Assembly (NCBI RefSeq): GCF_016124325.1 | Contig: NZ_WGNY01000003.1 | Coordinates: 62,001-126,000 of the forward strand | From: Phenylobacterium sp. | GTDB taxonomy: Bacteria; Pseudomonadota; Alphaproteobacteria; Caulobacterales; Caulobacteraceae | Reading direction: 5' to 3' | DNA length: 64,000 nt | Shown here: piece by piece, positions 23,254 through 31,577 of the stretch | Layout: each line of letters starts with the position of its first letter | Position numbering within the stretch: position 1 is the first letter of the stretch | Program-made: the position numbers and the translations under genes | The notes under the pieces: model-generated | Databases searched by the model: none | Seen by the model: the letters and a program-made list of their open reading frames with translations, nothing else | What the model was told of the DNA's origin: nothing

Positions 23254-23376
23254 TTCCCGTCATGGCCCGGCTCGGGAGGCCTGCCCTCGGGCGGGCCGCG
23301 CAGCGGCGCGTCCCGGGGGGCCACCCGGACACGCCGGCGATCGTGAGTGGCCGGGGCCGCGCCGCCGCCGGCCCGT

Positions 23377-23475
23377 GGGGAACCACGAAAGACGCGAAAG
23401 GGGCGTGAGGGCGCTGGCGTCGGCGCGAGCGGAGGCGCCGTCTTTTGAACCACGGATTTCACGGAAGGGCGCGGA
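23377..23475. repeat. intergenic repeat of the AACCACGAAA type, copy 1
   Basis: The 236-base gap after metH begins with a GC-rich stretch and then GGGGAACCACGAAAGACGCG, a GGCGTCGGCG-rich hairpin region and a GAACCACGGATTTCACGG segment. The same AACCACGAAA opening returns at 61091 in a more complete palindrome. No gene is seen here. Confidence 0.55.
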
Positions 23476-23489
23476 GGGCGGGTGGGCGC

Positions 23490-24530
23490 CTACGCCGCCT
23501 CGAAGGCCTGGACGAGGAAGTCGACGGTCGGCTGATCCCGCAGTTTGCAGACGATGTTCTGGTTTGCGAACGCGCCCTTGAACCACTTGGCCTGATTGGG
23601 CTCGACGGTCTTCACCCAATCGACCCCGACCACGTACTCGGCCATGGTCGGATCGTCGGCATTCAGCTTGATGTTCGGCTGCTCGAGGGGTTGCTCGAAG
23701 AGCGGCCCCTCTGGCGTGACAAACTCGGAGGCGATCGTCTTCGGCGTGGTGACGACCCCGTAGCCGATAAAGCCTGAGCCCTTGTGATAGGCGAAGATCT
23801 TGTCGCCGGCGCTGAGCTGGTCGAGCCGCTTGGTGTAGAAGTCGCCGCCGCACGCGCCGACGAAGCCGTAGCGCCGCATGTCTTCCCACGACCGATCGTC
23901 GCCAAGACCTGCATTGACGAAATAGTAGCCTGACCAGGGAGCGCGGACTTTGCGTTCGGAACGCTCCTCAACCTCGGCCTGATCGAGGAGGAAATCCGTG
24001 GTCAGCCATTCCTGTCCGTCGGCTTCGAAGACGTTGAAGAACGCCGTGTTGATGCCGACGCCATGCTCTTCCGAGAGGTATTCGACAATCCGCCGGGAAG
24101 CCGGGTCGAGCTCGCTGGCGACGATCAGCATGGAATGGGCGCTGTTCAGGCGCTCCGGAATCCGTTCGCCGAAGTGCTCCTCGAAGCGCGTGGCGAGGCG
24201 TCTCTGGGCGTAACGCTCGGCGATCTCGTAGATGTTCGGCGTCGTGAGCGCCCTCACCCAAGACGCGTAGTCGAGCACCTGGGCCACGATCTCGCGTGGC
24301 GTCCGGTCTTTCTTCAACTCGATTATGACGACGCCGCCCAAGCGATCGAGCGCAAGCAGGTCGATGTAGCCTCCGTGCCCGGTGTGGACCTGGCGGCCGA
24401 TGACAATGGCGTCGAGACCGAGCAGCGCGGGATTCTCCGCGACCCATTCCTCGATCAGGCTCTCGCGCGACAGGGCCTTGGGTTGCGCCCGCACCAGGCG
24501 GCCCTGCTGGACCTTGAACAGATTGCTCAC
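23490..24530 (-). CDS. NucS/DUF91-like PD-(D/E)xK nuclease domain fused to an EVE/PUA-like domain
   Basis: A 346-residue protein starting at GTG 24530 behind GGGGGAG. Residues about 25-120 match NucS-type or DUF91 nucleases: ESLIEEWVAENPALLGLD, then the active-site Asp in GGYIDLLALDR and the Glu-x-Lys in VVIIELKKDRTP. Residues about 215-330 form a compact domain with SGYYFVNAGLGDDRSWED, YGFVGACGGDFY and GDKIFAYHKGSGFIGYGVV, reminiscent of EVE/PUA-like modules that read modified bases. Functional assignment is inference. It lies next to and on the same strand as an MmeI-type restriction enzyme (98-base gap), so a DNA-defence role is plausible. Its GC is lower than that of the neighbouring metabolic genes. 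Confidence 0.7.
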   Translation of the reverse strand: MSNLFKVQQGRLVRAQPKALSRESLIEEWVAENPALLGLDAIVIGRQVHTGHGGYIDLLALDRLGGVVIIELKKDRTPREIVAQVLDYASWVRALTTPNIYEIAERYAQRRLATRFEEHFGERIPERLNSAHSMLIVASELDPASRRIVEYLSEEHGVGINTAFFNVFEADGQEWLTTDFLLDQAEVEERSERKVRAPWSGYYFVNAGLGDDRSWEDMRRYGFVGACGGDFYTKRLDQLSAGDKIFAYHKGSGFIGYGVVTTPKTIASEFVTPEGPLFEQPLEQPNIKLNADDPTMAEYVVGVDWVKTVEPNQAKWFKGAFANQNIVCKLRDQPTVDFLVQAFEAA

Positions 24531-24628
24531 GCACTCCCCCTCGAACAGCGAAGTTACCTAAGCGCGAGCTTCGAAGCGGAGCAATCCCGCGTTGGTCTCC
24601 GAACTGCGCGCGTCGCGCGCGTTAGGAT

Positions 24629-27589
24629 CTACCGGCCATTCGCGGCGCGCTCCTGATTCAAGGCGAACAGCCGCTCTAGGATTTCGTCGTCCGACAGGTC
24701 GGCTGGCCAGCCGTAGGCGGCGGCCACGGCGGCGTCGAGCGCCTCGTGCGCCAGGGCCAGCCAGTGCGGCCGTTCGTTGTAGAGGTTGGTCAGGGTGCGG
24801 GCTTTCAACAGCTTCGCCGCCGCCTCGTCCTTGGGCAGGATGCGGTCGGGATAGCCGGGCACAACCTCAGGGACGCGCACCGTCAAGTCCGGCGGGTTCA
24901 GCCACGCCTCGCGCAGGTCGTTCAGCTTGCGCGCCGCCTCGGCGATGGCTGGCGCGCGCGGGTCGGCGGCGTAGTTCGCTGCGGGGATGTTGGGCGTGAG
25001 TCCGTCGGGGAAGGGGAAGGTCGCGAGGCAGCTTTCAGCATTGTAGGTCGGATCATTGCCGATCCCGTGCCATGAGCAGGTCGCTAGGGACCAGACTTCG
25101 TGTAGTCGCGAACTTAAAATTCCAAAGACAATGTCGTCGTCTCGGGCAATGGCGACAAGTCGACTATCCGGGACAACGGCTCCGGGCAACCATACGAAGA
25201 AGCGGTGTTTTGCGACCCGGGGTGTAGCGATGAAGCGCTTGAGCCCATTCAGTGAACGCCACATCCCAGGCCGCGCCTCAGCGTGAATCCACCACCGAAG
25301 CCGATGATTGTCACGGCGCAGGCCCTCCCTTTGCGGAAGGACGTGTTCCTTCACATGAGCGAACGGCGCCTCGTAGAGCGCCGCCTGCTCCAAGGGGCAG
25401 TCAATTGGGAAGAAGATGATCCAACGGTCGTCCCATCGTCCGGTCAGATGAGAGCCATTGCGCCATTGCCGCAACACATCGCTATTCGGTCGCCCGTTCG
25501 GATTCAGTGGCAGGCCTAGCCATGTTCTCGCAGTTTCACCTTCAACATCAAACGAACCGCCCTTCTGAGTGCCTATGAAGCCGACTCCGGTGTTCTCGCC
25601 AAGGGCAGCCGACTTCGTCACGTCGACAGTCGTACTTGTGAGATTTGAGTTGATGTGCTCCACCGGCTGACCGTTCAATCGTCTTTCGATAAAATTGGCT
25701 CCGAAACCAATCATCGAGACCCGGACGTCGGCCCCCTCAACTGCCCAAGGTTCATCTGCCCAGGCCTCCTCCAGCGCCTTGGCATCACAAATCGGGTCCA
25801 AGACACGGCGGCTCGCGCCGTCGCGGATCGAGTTCGTCGTCACCAGCCCGACGCGCGTTGTCTGTCCGGCTTGTGCCTGCCGCCACCCCTTCTCGACCCA
25901 GTAGGCTACGAGGTCGGCCTCGGCCGGCACGCGCCCGTGATAGGCCGCGAACAGCCGCTCCACGGCCTCGTCCCCCAGGTTCTCGCGCATACGCTTCCCG
26001 CCAAGGAACGGCGGATTGCCGATGATCACATCGACTGCCGGCCACTCGGCCTCCGTCCCGTCCGGGTTCAGCAAGGCGTCGCGGTTCTCGATCTGGTCGA
26101 GATTTGACAGCACCGGGTCGGGCGGCGGCGTGGCGGCCTTCTTCAGCACCCATTGCAGATAGCCGATCCACAAGGTCAGCCGCGCCAGTTCGGCGGCGTA
26201 GCGTTCGACCTCGATGCCCCGCACCGCCTCCAGCCCGACGCGCGGCAGGAAGCCGGTCACGCCCAGGCGCTCGGCGTCGACGATGGCCCGCTGTTCGAGG
26301 TCCATCAGTTCGTGCAGGGCCACATAGAGGAAGTTGCCCGAGCCGCAGGCCGGGTCGAGGACGCGGAAGGCGGCCAGACGCTCCAGCCAGGCCTCGACGG
26401 CGTCGCGCGCCTCCCGCCGCGCCGTTGTGCGCCGCCGGTCGATGGCGGCGATCTGCTTGCGGCGCTTCGCCTCCGCCTCCTGCGCCGCTCGCGGATCGGC
26501 GCGCATCTGATCGCCAGCCGCCTCCAGCAAGGCCTTGCGTTCGGCCTCTGCCGCTTCGGCCTTGCCGATCGCCGCCCGGGTCGTCTCCAGCACGGCGGCC
26601 CACTCCGCCTCCAGCGGTCGCACGATCACCGGCTCAACGATTTTCAGGATCTTCTCGCGGTCGGTATAGTGGGCGCCCAGCGCCTTGCGCTCGCGCCGAG
26701 CGCTCAACGCCTGTTCGAACAGAGTGCCGAACACCGACGGGTCCATCTGGGACCAGTCGTGCTCGTCGGCTGTGCGGGCGATCAGCTCCAGGTCGATGCG
26801 CTCCAGCGGCAGCACATCGGACCCATCGAACAAGCCGCCGTTGAACCACCGGATGAATTCGGCGCCGAAGAAGGTGTCGCCCTGCGCCGCCATCTTGGCG
26901 AACAGCTCGGAAAGCTGCGCGCGCGCCGCCTTGGGTCGCGACTGGGTGGCCTTCATCAGCCGCGTGAACAGCCGATCCTTCAGGAGGTCGGCGTCCTCCG
27001 CGAACATGCAGAAGACGAGCTGGTTGAGGAAGTGGGCCACCGCCCGCGGCTCGTGCCCGCGGTCCTGCAGGCGGCGAGACAGTTCACCGAAGCGTTCAGC
27101 CGCCTTGGCCGTCAGTTCCTGGGGCGTGAGGCGGGGCTTGAGTTCGTCCGATCCGTCGAACACCGCGCGCAGGATGTGGCGCTTCGCGGGGTCGAGCAGG
27201 TCATTGAGCCCCAACTCGTAGGTGCGCGCGACGGTATTCGTCCAGTTGGTGTGGACGACGATCCGCTCCATGTCGGACACCACCAGATAGGGCGGGTTCT
27301 CCAAGTCGCGCGAGTAGGAGGTGACTTGGCGCAGCGCTGCGTTCAGGTCCTTGTGCCGGCCTTTGTACTCCCAGGCGAAACAGCCCTTGCGCCAGACGTC
27401 GGCCCAGCCCTCGCCGCCGCCGACCTTCTCGGCGCCGCGTTCGAAGCAATAGCGCTCGCCGCGTGGGTCTTCCTCGGCTGGGGTCGGCACACCGAGCACG
27501 TGGCAAAGGTCGATGAAATGCTCCTGCGAGCCCTGCCGTTCACGCAGCTCGCTATCGCGCCACTTTGCGATGAAGTCCGCTGCGTCCAT
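24629..27589 (-). CDS. type IIL (MmeI-like) restriction-modification enzyme, single polypeptide
   Basis: A 986-residue enzyme that should both methylate and cut DNA. N-terminal nuclease: D64 in GWADV, then E74 and K76 in FAWEYKG. I recall the MmeI catalytic residues D70, E80 and K82, which have the same spacing. A helical connector follows (about 150-330, including VFGTLFEQALSARRERKALGAHYT). The adenine methyltransferase has motif I DPACGSGNFLYVAL (about 405-418) and motif IV VDVIIGNPPFLGGKR (about 520). Residues about 600-850 are the target-recognition region, with clearly lower GC than the rest of the gene, and a helical C-terminus ends the protein. Such enzymes usually modify one strand only. 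Start ATG 27589 gives the normal family N-terminus. No separate methyltransferase gene is present or needed. Confidence 0.87.
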   Translation of the reverse strand: MDAADFIAKWRDSELRERQGSQEHFIDLCHVLGVPTPAEEDPRGERYCFERGAEKVGGGEGWADVWRKGCFAWEYKGRHKDLNAALRQVTSYSRDLENPPYLVVSDMERIVVHTNWTNTVARTYELGLNDLLDPAKRHILRAVFDGSDELKPRLTPQELTAKAAERFGELSRRLQDRGHEPRAVAHFLNQLVFCMFAEDADLLKDRLFTRLMKATQSRPKAARAQLSELFAKMAAQGDTFFGAEFIRWFNGGLFDGSDVLPLERIDLELIARTADEHDWSQMDPSVFGTLFEQALSARRERKALGAHYTDREKILKIVEPVIVRPLEAEWAAVLETTRAAIGKAEAAEAERKALLEAAGDQMRADPRAAQEAEAKRRKQIAAIDRRRTTARREARDAVEAWLERLAAFRVLDPACGSGNFLYVALHELMDLEQRAIVDAERLGVTGFLPRVGLEAVRGIEVERYAAELARLTLWIGYLQWVLKKAATPPPDPVLSNLDQIENRDALLNPDGTEAEWPAVDVIIGNPPFLGGKRMRENLGDEAVERLFAAYHGRVPAEADLVAYWVEKGWRQAQAGQTTRVGLVTTNSIRDGASRRVLDPICDAKALEEAWADEPWAVEGADVRVSMIGFGANFIERRLNGQPVEHINSNLTSTTVDVTKSAALGENTGVGFIGTQKGGSFDVEGETARTWLGLPLNPNGRPNSDVLRQWRNGSHLTGRWDDRWIIFFPIDCPLEQAALYEAPFAHVKEHVLPQREGLRRDNHRLRWWIHAEARPGMWRSLNGLKRFIATPRVAKHRFFVWLPGAVVPDSRLVAIARDDDIVFGILSSRLHEVWSLATCSWHGIGNDPTYNAESCLATFPFPDGLTPNIPAANYAADPRAPAIAEAARKLNDLREAWLNPPDLTVRVPEVVPGYPDRILPKDEAAAKLLKARTLTNLYNERPHWLALAHEALDAAVAAAYGWPADLSDDEILERLFALNQERAANGR

Positions 27590-28103
27590 CTCGCCCCGAC
27601 TCTTTGGGCCAGCTTAGCGGAGACCGGCGGCCAAGCCATCGCCGAGGTGGCCGGTTGTGACGAGCGCCGCGCCTGAGGCCTGCCCTCTCCACCATCGGCT
27701 CTTCGGCCTGCGGCCTCGGCCGATGGTCCCCCTCTCCCGCTCGCGCGGGAGAGGAAGGGGCTCTTCGGCCTGCCGCAGGCTACTCCCGCCGCAGCGGGCC
27801 AAGTGACCGCTCCCGGCGTATTGCGGCGGTCGGCCTGTGTGACCACCCCGCCCCCGGCGCGCATGGGTCCCGGTTTTCGGCTTTGCCGAAACCGGGATGA
27901 CAGTTGAGGGGGCGCGGATGGGGCCTGCCCCCTCCACCACGCGCTCTGCGGCGCGTGGTCCCCCTCCCGCCGCCTGCGGCGGGGGAGGCGAATGTTCCCG
28001 ATTTGTTCTTGATTTTCGGGGTCGGTTGGGGTAGGCTGAGCGTCGGGTTCCCGCGGGCGGCGGGGGCGGTTTCGGGACATGGGCAGGTTAGGGCAGGGCA
28101 GGC
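27590..28103. repeat. 514-base gene-free region packed with GC-rich hairpin repeats
   Basis: Two related units are seen. The first, 27677-27760, runs GGCCTGCCCTCTCCACCA, hairpin, TGGTCCCCCTC and then the perfect stem CTCTCCCGC / GCGGGAGAG (27732-27753). The second, 27921-27989, has the same frame of GGCCTGCCCCCTCCACCA, hairpin, TGGTCCCCCTC. Between them CCCGGTTTTCGGC pairs with GCCGAAACCGGG (about 27869-27896), followed by a GGATGAC end like the 39.3-kb repeat. These are typical alphaproteobacterial intergenic palindromes. No coding sequence is supported here. Confidence 0.7.
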
Positions 28104-29012
28104 ATGGCGGACGCGGGGTTTCCGGCGCGGCCCGGTGCGGCGGCGCCGGGGCGGAGCGTCTATTCGGAGGATGTGGGGGCGGCGATCTGCGCGCGGGTGG
28201 CGGCGGGCGAGGGCTTGCGGGCGATCTGCGCCGACGTGCGCCTGCCGCACCGCACGACGGTGAGGAACTGGGCCAAGGCGCATCCGGACTTCGCCGTGGC
28301 GTTGGCCCAGGCCCAGGCGACGGCGCGGGCGGCGCGGGTGCGGGACGACGACGCGGCGGCGGCCGAGCGGGCGGCGCGGCGCGGGACGATGCGGTGTGGG
28401 ACGGTGCGGCGTGGGTCCGCGCGGGGCGGGCGGCCCAGCGCCTATACGCCCGAGATGGGGGCGGCGGTCTGCGCGCGGCTGGAGGCCGGCGAGAGCCTGA
28501 CCGCCATCGGCGCGGACCCGGCGATGCCCGCGTACGGGACGGTGCTGAAATGGGTGCGGCTGAACCCCGGGTTCCGGGCCATGTACGCCGCCGCCCGCGC
28601 CGTGCAGGGCGACGTGCTGATCGACGAGGCGTGCGACGTGGCGGCCCAGGCGACGCGCGAGAGCGTGCCGCTGTCGCGGCTGAGGTTCGACGTGATCCGC
28701 TGGCGCGCGGCCCTGCTGGCGCCGAAGAAGTACGCCGACGTCGGCGCGGCGGCGGCGGGGCCGGTGGTGTTCTTCGCCATGCGCTTCGAGCGCGGGCCGA
28801 ACGGGACCGTGCTGTGCGCGCCGCCGCGCAATGCGCGCGAGGCGCAGGCGTGGGTGGCGGCGACCGGCGAGCCCTATGCGGCCGGGATCGGCCCCACCGG
28901 CGAGATCCGCCCGCCGCTGACCGGCGCCGAGGACTGGATGGCGCAGGGGGCGGCCGAGGGGGCGGCGGAGGACGCGGCGGCGGACGCGGCGCTGCTCAGA
29001 ACGCCGCGCTGA
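28104..29012 (+). CDS. phage terminase small subunit-like (Sf6 TerS type) DNA-binding protein, orphan
   Basis: A 302-residue protein with two related helix-turn-helix units. At about 18-70 it has YSEDVGAAICARVAAGEGLR and PHRTTVRNWAKAHPDF; at about 112-170 it has YTPEMGAAVCARLEAGESLT and PAYGTVLKWVRLNPGFRAMY. The second unit continues with VQGDVLIDEACDVA and RLRFDVIRWRAALLAPKKYAD, the pattern of Sf6-type terminase small subunits. The C-terminal 90 residues are Ala/Glu-rich. No large terminase, portal or capsid gene is near, so this is either a phage remnant or a domesticated DNA-binding protein. ATG 28104 follows AGGGCAGGC. It overlaps the 3' end of the convergent TonB-receptor gene by 17 bases. 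Confidence 0.65.
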   Translation: MADAGFPARPGAAAPGRSVYSEDVGAAICARVAAGEGLRAICADVRLPHRTTVRNWAKAHPDFAVALAQAQATARAARVRDDDAAAAERAARRGTMRCGTVRRGSARGGRPSAYTPEMGAAVCARLEAGESLTAIGADPAMPAYGTVLKWVRLNPGFRAMYAAARAVQGDVLIDEACDVAAQATRESVPLSRLRFDVIRWRAALLAPKKYADVGAAAAGPVVFFAMRFERGPNGTVLCAPPRNAREAQAWVAATGEPYAAGIGPTGEIRPPLTGAEDWMAQGAAEGAAEDAAADAALLRTPR

Positions 29013-31440
29013 GCCGCACGCCCACCGTGCGGGGCCGCTGGGGCGTCAGCTGGCGCACGGAGCCGAAGCTGAACGGGTTGCCGTAGGCGAAGGTGTCGCT
29101 GGAGTCGTCGAGGGGGTTCGAGACATAGGCCGCAAGCCGCCAGGTCTGGTTCGAAAGCTCGGCCGAGAGGCGGGCCCGCAGGTAGTGGCCCATGGGCGGC
29201 GAGGCGGTGGAATCGAAGCTCAGCACCGAGCGGCCGACATAGCTGCCCTCGCCGATCAGCCGCAGGGTCAGGGCCGAGCCGATGGGGCGCCGATAGACGA
29301 CGAGCAAGCCGCCGGACGTCTTGGGCGCGCCCGGCAGTTCGGGCGTGACCGGCTGGTCGAAGTCGGGGTTCGGGTGGCGCACCTTGGAGTCGGTGAGGAG
29401 GCCGTTCAGCCGCAGCGACAGCCCGAACGGCAGGTCGTAACCCACCTCGCCCTCCAGCCCGAGGATCCGGGCGTCGCCGACGTTGGCGGTGTAGGCGAGG
29501 CCCGACGGGCGGTAGCGATCGCTCTGGATGTTGGACCAGTCGTCGTAATAGGCCGCGACGCGCACCGAGAGGCGATTGTCGAGGCGCCTGAACTTGGCGC
29601 CCAGCTCGTAGTTGCGCAGCCGATCGGGGGCGAAATCGACGCGGGTCGAGCGGATCGGTTGGAACCCGGAGGTGTTGAGGCCGCCGGGCCGGAAGCCCTC
29701 GCTGACCAGGGCGTAGACCAGGTCGCCGTTGGCGAATTCGCGCTGCAGCGTGATCTTCGGCGAGAACCCCTTGGAGTTGCGCCGGCCATCGAACGTCCGC
29801 GGCCCGAACGGCGAGCTGATGGTCAGGTCGGCGGTGGTGTGCACGCGGCTTTCAAAGGCCCGGCCGCCCACGGTCACGGTCCAGCCGTCGCCCAGCTGGT
29901 AGGAGCCCTCGCCGTAGAGCGCATATTCGAACAGGCGGTTCTTGCGGTTCTCGTCGTAGGCCGTGGCGCTCGAGCCCGGCGCGAGGAAGTCGAGGGTCGA
30001 GGGCGACTTCTCCAGGGATCGCGCGCCGTAAACGCCGAGCAGCCATTGGAACGGGCCGGCGCCGGCCGAACGGACCACGACGTCCTCCACCAGCAGGTTG
30101 ATCCGCGCCTTCTCGAAATAGACGCCGAGGTCGGTCGCGATGGCGGGGAAGTTCAGGCCGGCGTCGGTGCCCTCGTACTGGCTCGAGAAGACGTGATGCA
30201 CGTAGCTGGTCGACGAGGTCACCGCGCCCCAGGAGAACTCGCCGGTGAGCGTCGCGCCGGCGTAGGAGAAGTCGTTGTTGTGCGTCTCCTGCACGCGGTT
30301 GCGGCGGTCGTCGGGGGCGCCGCCGGTTCCCCCGGACGCGCCGGCCTCGGCGGCTATGGCCAGCGACCTCGGCGACGAGGTCATGGCGGCCGTGACGTAC
30401 TGGGTGTCGTCGGAGCGCAGGTGCTGGCTGGCGGCGAGCGTGTCCAGGCTCCAGTGCGAGTCGAACCGCACGCGGACGGCCAGCCGTCCGCCGCTGCGCC
30501 GGGTCTGGTCCACGTTGGTGATGCGCAGGTTCACGTCGTCGAGGTAGCCGCCCTGCACCTCGTCGTAGGCCACGAGCCGCACGCCCAGGTGGTCCTTGAT
30601 GACCGGCACGCTGAGATAGCCGTCGAGCGCCCGGCTGGTGCTGCCGCCGCGGGTGGTGGCGAGGCTCGCGCTCGCGCCCATCTCCGGCTGCTGCAGGTCG
30701 GGCTTGCGCGTGACGATGCGGTAAACGCCGCCGATCGAGCCCGAGCCGTAGAGCGCGCCCTGGGGCCCCCGCAGGGCCTCCAGCCGGTCCACGTCGACCA
30801 GGCGCAGGTCGGGGTCGGGCGCGTTGTAGTTGATCGGGGCGTCGTCGAGGTAGGTCGAGACGGTCGAGCGGGTCCGCCCCGTGAAGGCGCCGTCCGAGAC
30901 CCCGCGCACGAGCAGCTTGTTGCGGCCGGGCCCCAGGTTGGTGGTCAGCATGCCGGCCAGCTGTCCCACGGCGCCGCTGACGTCGGTCGCGCCGGTCGCC
31001 TCGATCTGGTCCCGTGGCAGCACGCTGGCGCCGGCCGGCAGGCGCTCGAGCGCCACGGGTCGCTTGGTCGCGGTGATCACCACCTCGGAGACCAGCGGCG
31101 GCGGCTGTTCGGCCGGCGCTTCGGGTTCGTCGCGCAAGCGGGGCCGCAGACGGGTGATGCGGACCGTGCCGGCGTCAACGACGCGGTAGTCGCAGGGCGC
31201 GCCCGCGAGCAGGCGGTCCAGCGCCTCCTTCAATGTGAACCGGCCCGACAGTTCGACCTGCCCGCCCGGCCCGCAGGCGGCGGTGCCGAGGATCGAGACA
31301 TTGGCCTGCAGGGCCAGGTCGATCAGGGCCTCGGCGTAGGAGCGTTGCGGGATGTGGACGCGCAGGCGCGGATCGGCCGCTTCGGCGCGCCCGGCCACGC
31401 AGGCGAGGGCGACGCCGCCCACCACCGTCTGCAGAGACAA
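28996..31440 (-). CDS. TonB-dependent outer-membrane receptor with N-terminal STN domain
   Basis: About 814 residues. After a signal peptide (ending near GRAEAA) comes an STN (secretin/TonB short N-terminal) domain with RLRVHIPQRSYAEALIDLAL and VELSGRFTLKEALDRLLAG. The plug domain follows (EVVITATKRP, LVRGVSDGAFTGR, LRGPQGALYGSGSIGGVYRI), then the 22-strand barrel ending in an aromatic residue (RLSAAF). It imports an unknown ligand, possibly a siderophore or complex carbohydrate, with energy from TonB. STN domains usually signal to a FecR/FecI pair, but none is adjacent. Start is uncertain: TTG 31440 gives the best signal peptide. The frame remains open to 32610 only through an unrelated gene. 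Confidence 0.85.
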   Translation of the reverse strand: MSLQTVVGGVALACVAGRAEAADPRLRVHIPQRSYAEALIDLALQANVSILGTAACGPGGQVELSGRFTLKEALDRLLAGAPCDYRVVDAGTVRITRLRPRLRDEPEAPAEQPPPLVSEVVITATKRPVALERLPAGASVLPRDQIEATGATDVSGAVGQLAGMLTTNLGPGRNKLLVRGVSDGAFTGRTRSTVSTYLDDAPINYNAPDPDLRLVDVDRLEALRGPQGALYGSGSIGGVYRIVTRKPDLQQPEMGASASLATTRGGSTSRALDGYLSVPVIKDHLGVRLVAYDEVQGGYLDDVNLRITNVDQTRRSGGRLAVRVRFDSHWSLDTLAASQHLRSDDTQYVTAAMTSSPRSLAIAAEAGASGGTGGAPDDRRNRVQETHNNDFSYAGATLTGEFSWGAVTSSTSYVHHVFSSQYEGTDAGLNFPAIATDLGVYFEKARINLLVEDVVVRSAGAGPFQWLLGVYGARSLEKSPSTLDFLAPGSSATAYDENRKNRLFEYALYGEGSYQLGDGWTVTVGGRAFESRVHTTADLTISSPFGPRTFDGRRNSKGFSPKITLQREFANGDLVYALVSEGFRPGGLNTSGFQPIRSTRVDFAPDRLRNYELGAKFRRLDNRLSVRVAAYYDDWSNIQSDRYRPSGLAYTANVGDARILGLEGEVGYDLPFGLSLRLNGLLTDSKVRHPNPDFDQPVTPELPGAPKTSGGLLVVYRRPIGSALTLRLIGEGSYVGRSVLSFDSTASPPMGHYLRARLSAELSNQTWRLAAYVSNPLDDSSDTFAYGNPFSFGSVRQLTPQRPRTVGVRLSAAF

Positions 31441-31577
31441 GCGCGACCGTCGAATGGCTCCACGCGCCCCGGGGTTGTCGGCCCGCCGCAGGATTGCGTC
31501 CGAGGGCCACGGCCAAGCCGGAAAGTACCGCGCCCACGGAAACCGGCAAGGCCGGGCGCGCCGCCACGGTCCAAGCC

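Noticed and set aside
24629..27589. BREX PglX or type I HsdM methyltransferase
   Set aside because: The N-terminal D-x9-E-x-K nuclease spacing and single-chain layout match MmeI. No BREX genes (brxA, brxB, brxC, pglZ, brxL) and no hsdR or hsdS are present.
28104..29012. Prophage
   Set aside because: Only one TerS-like gene is found; no integrase, portal, capsid, tail or lysis genes and no attachment repeats.
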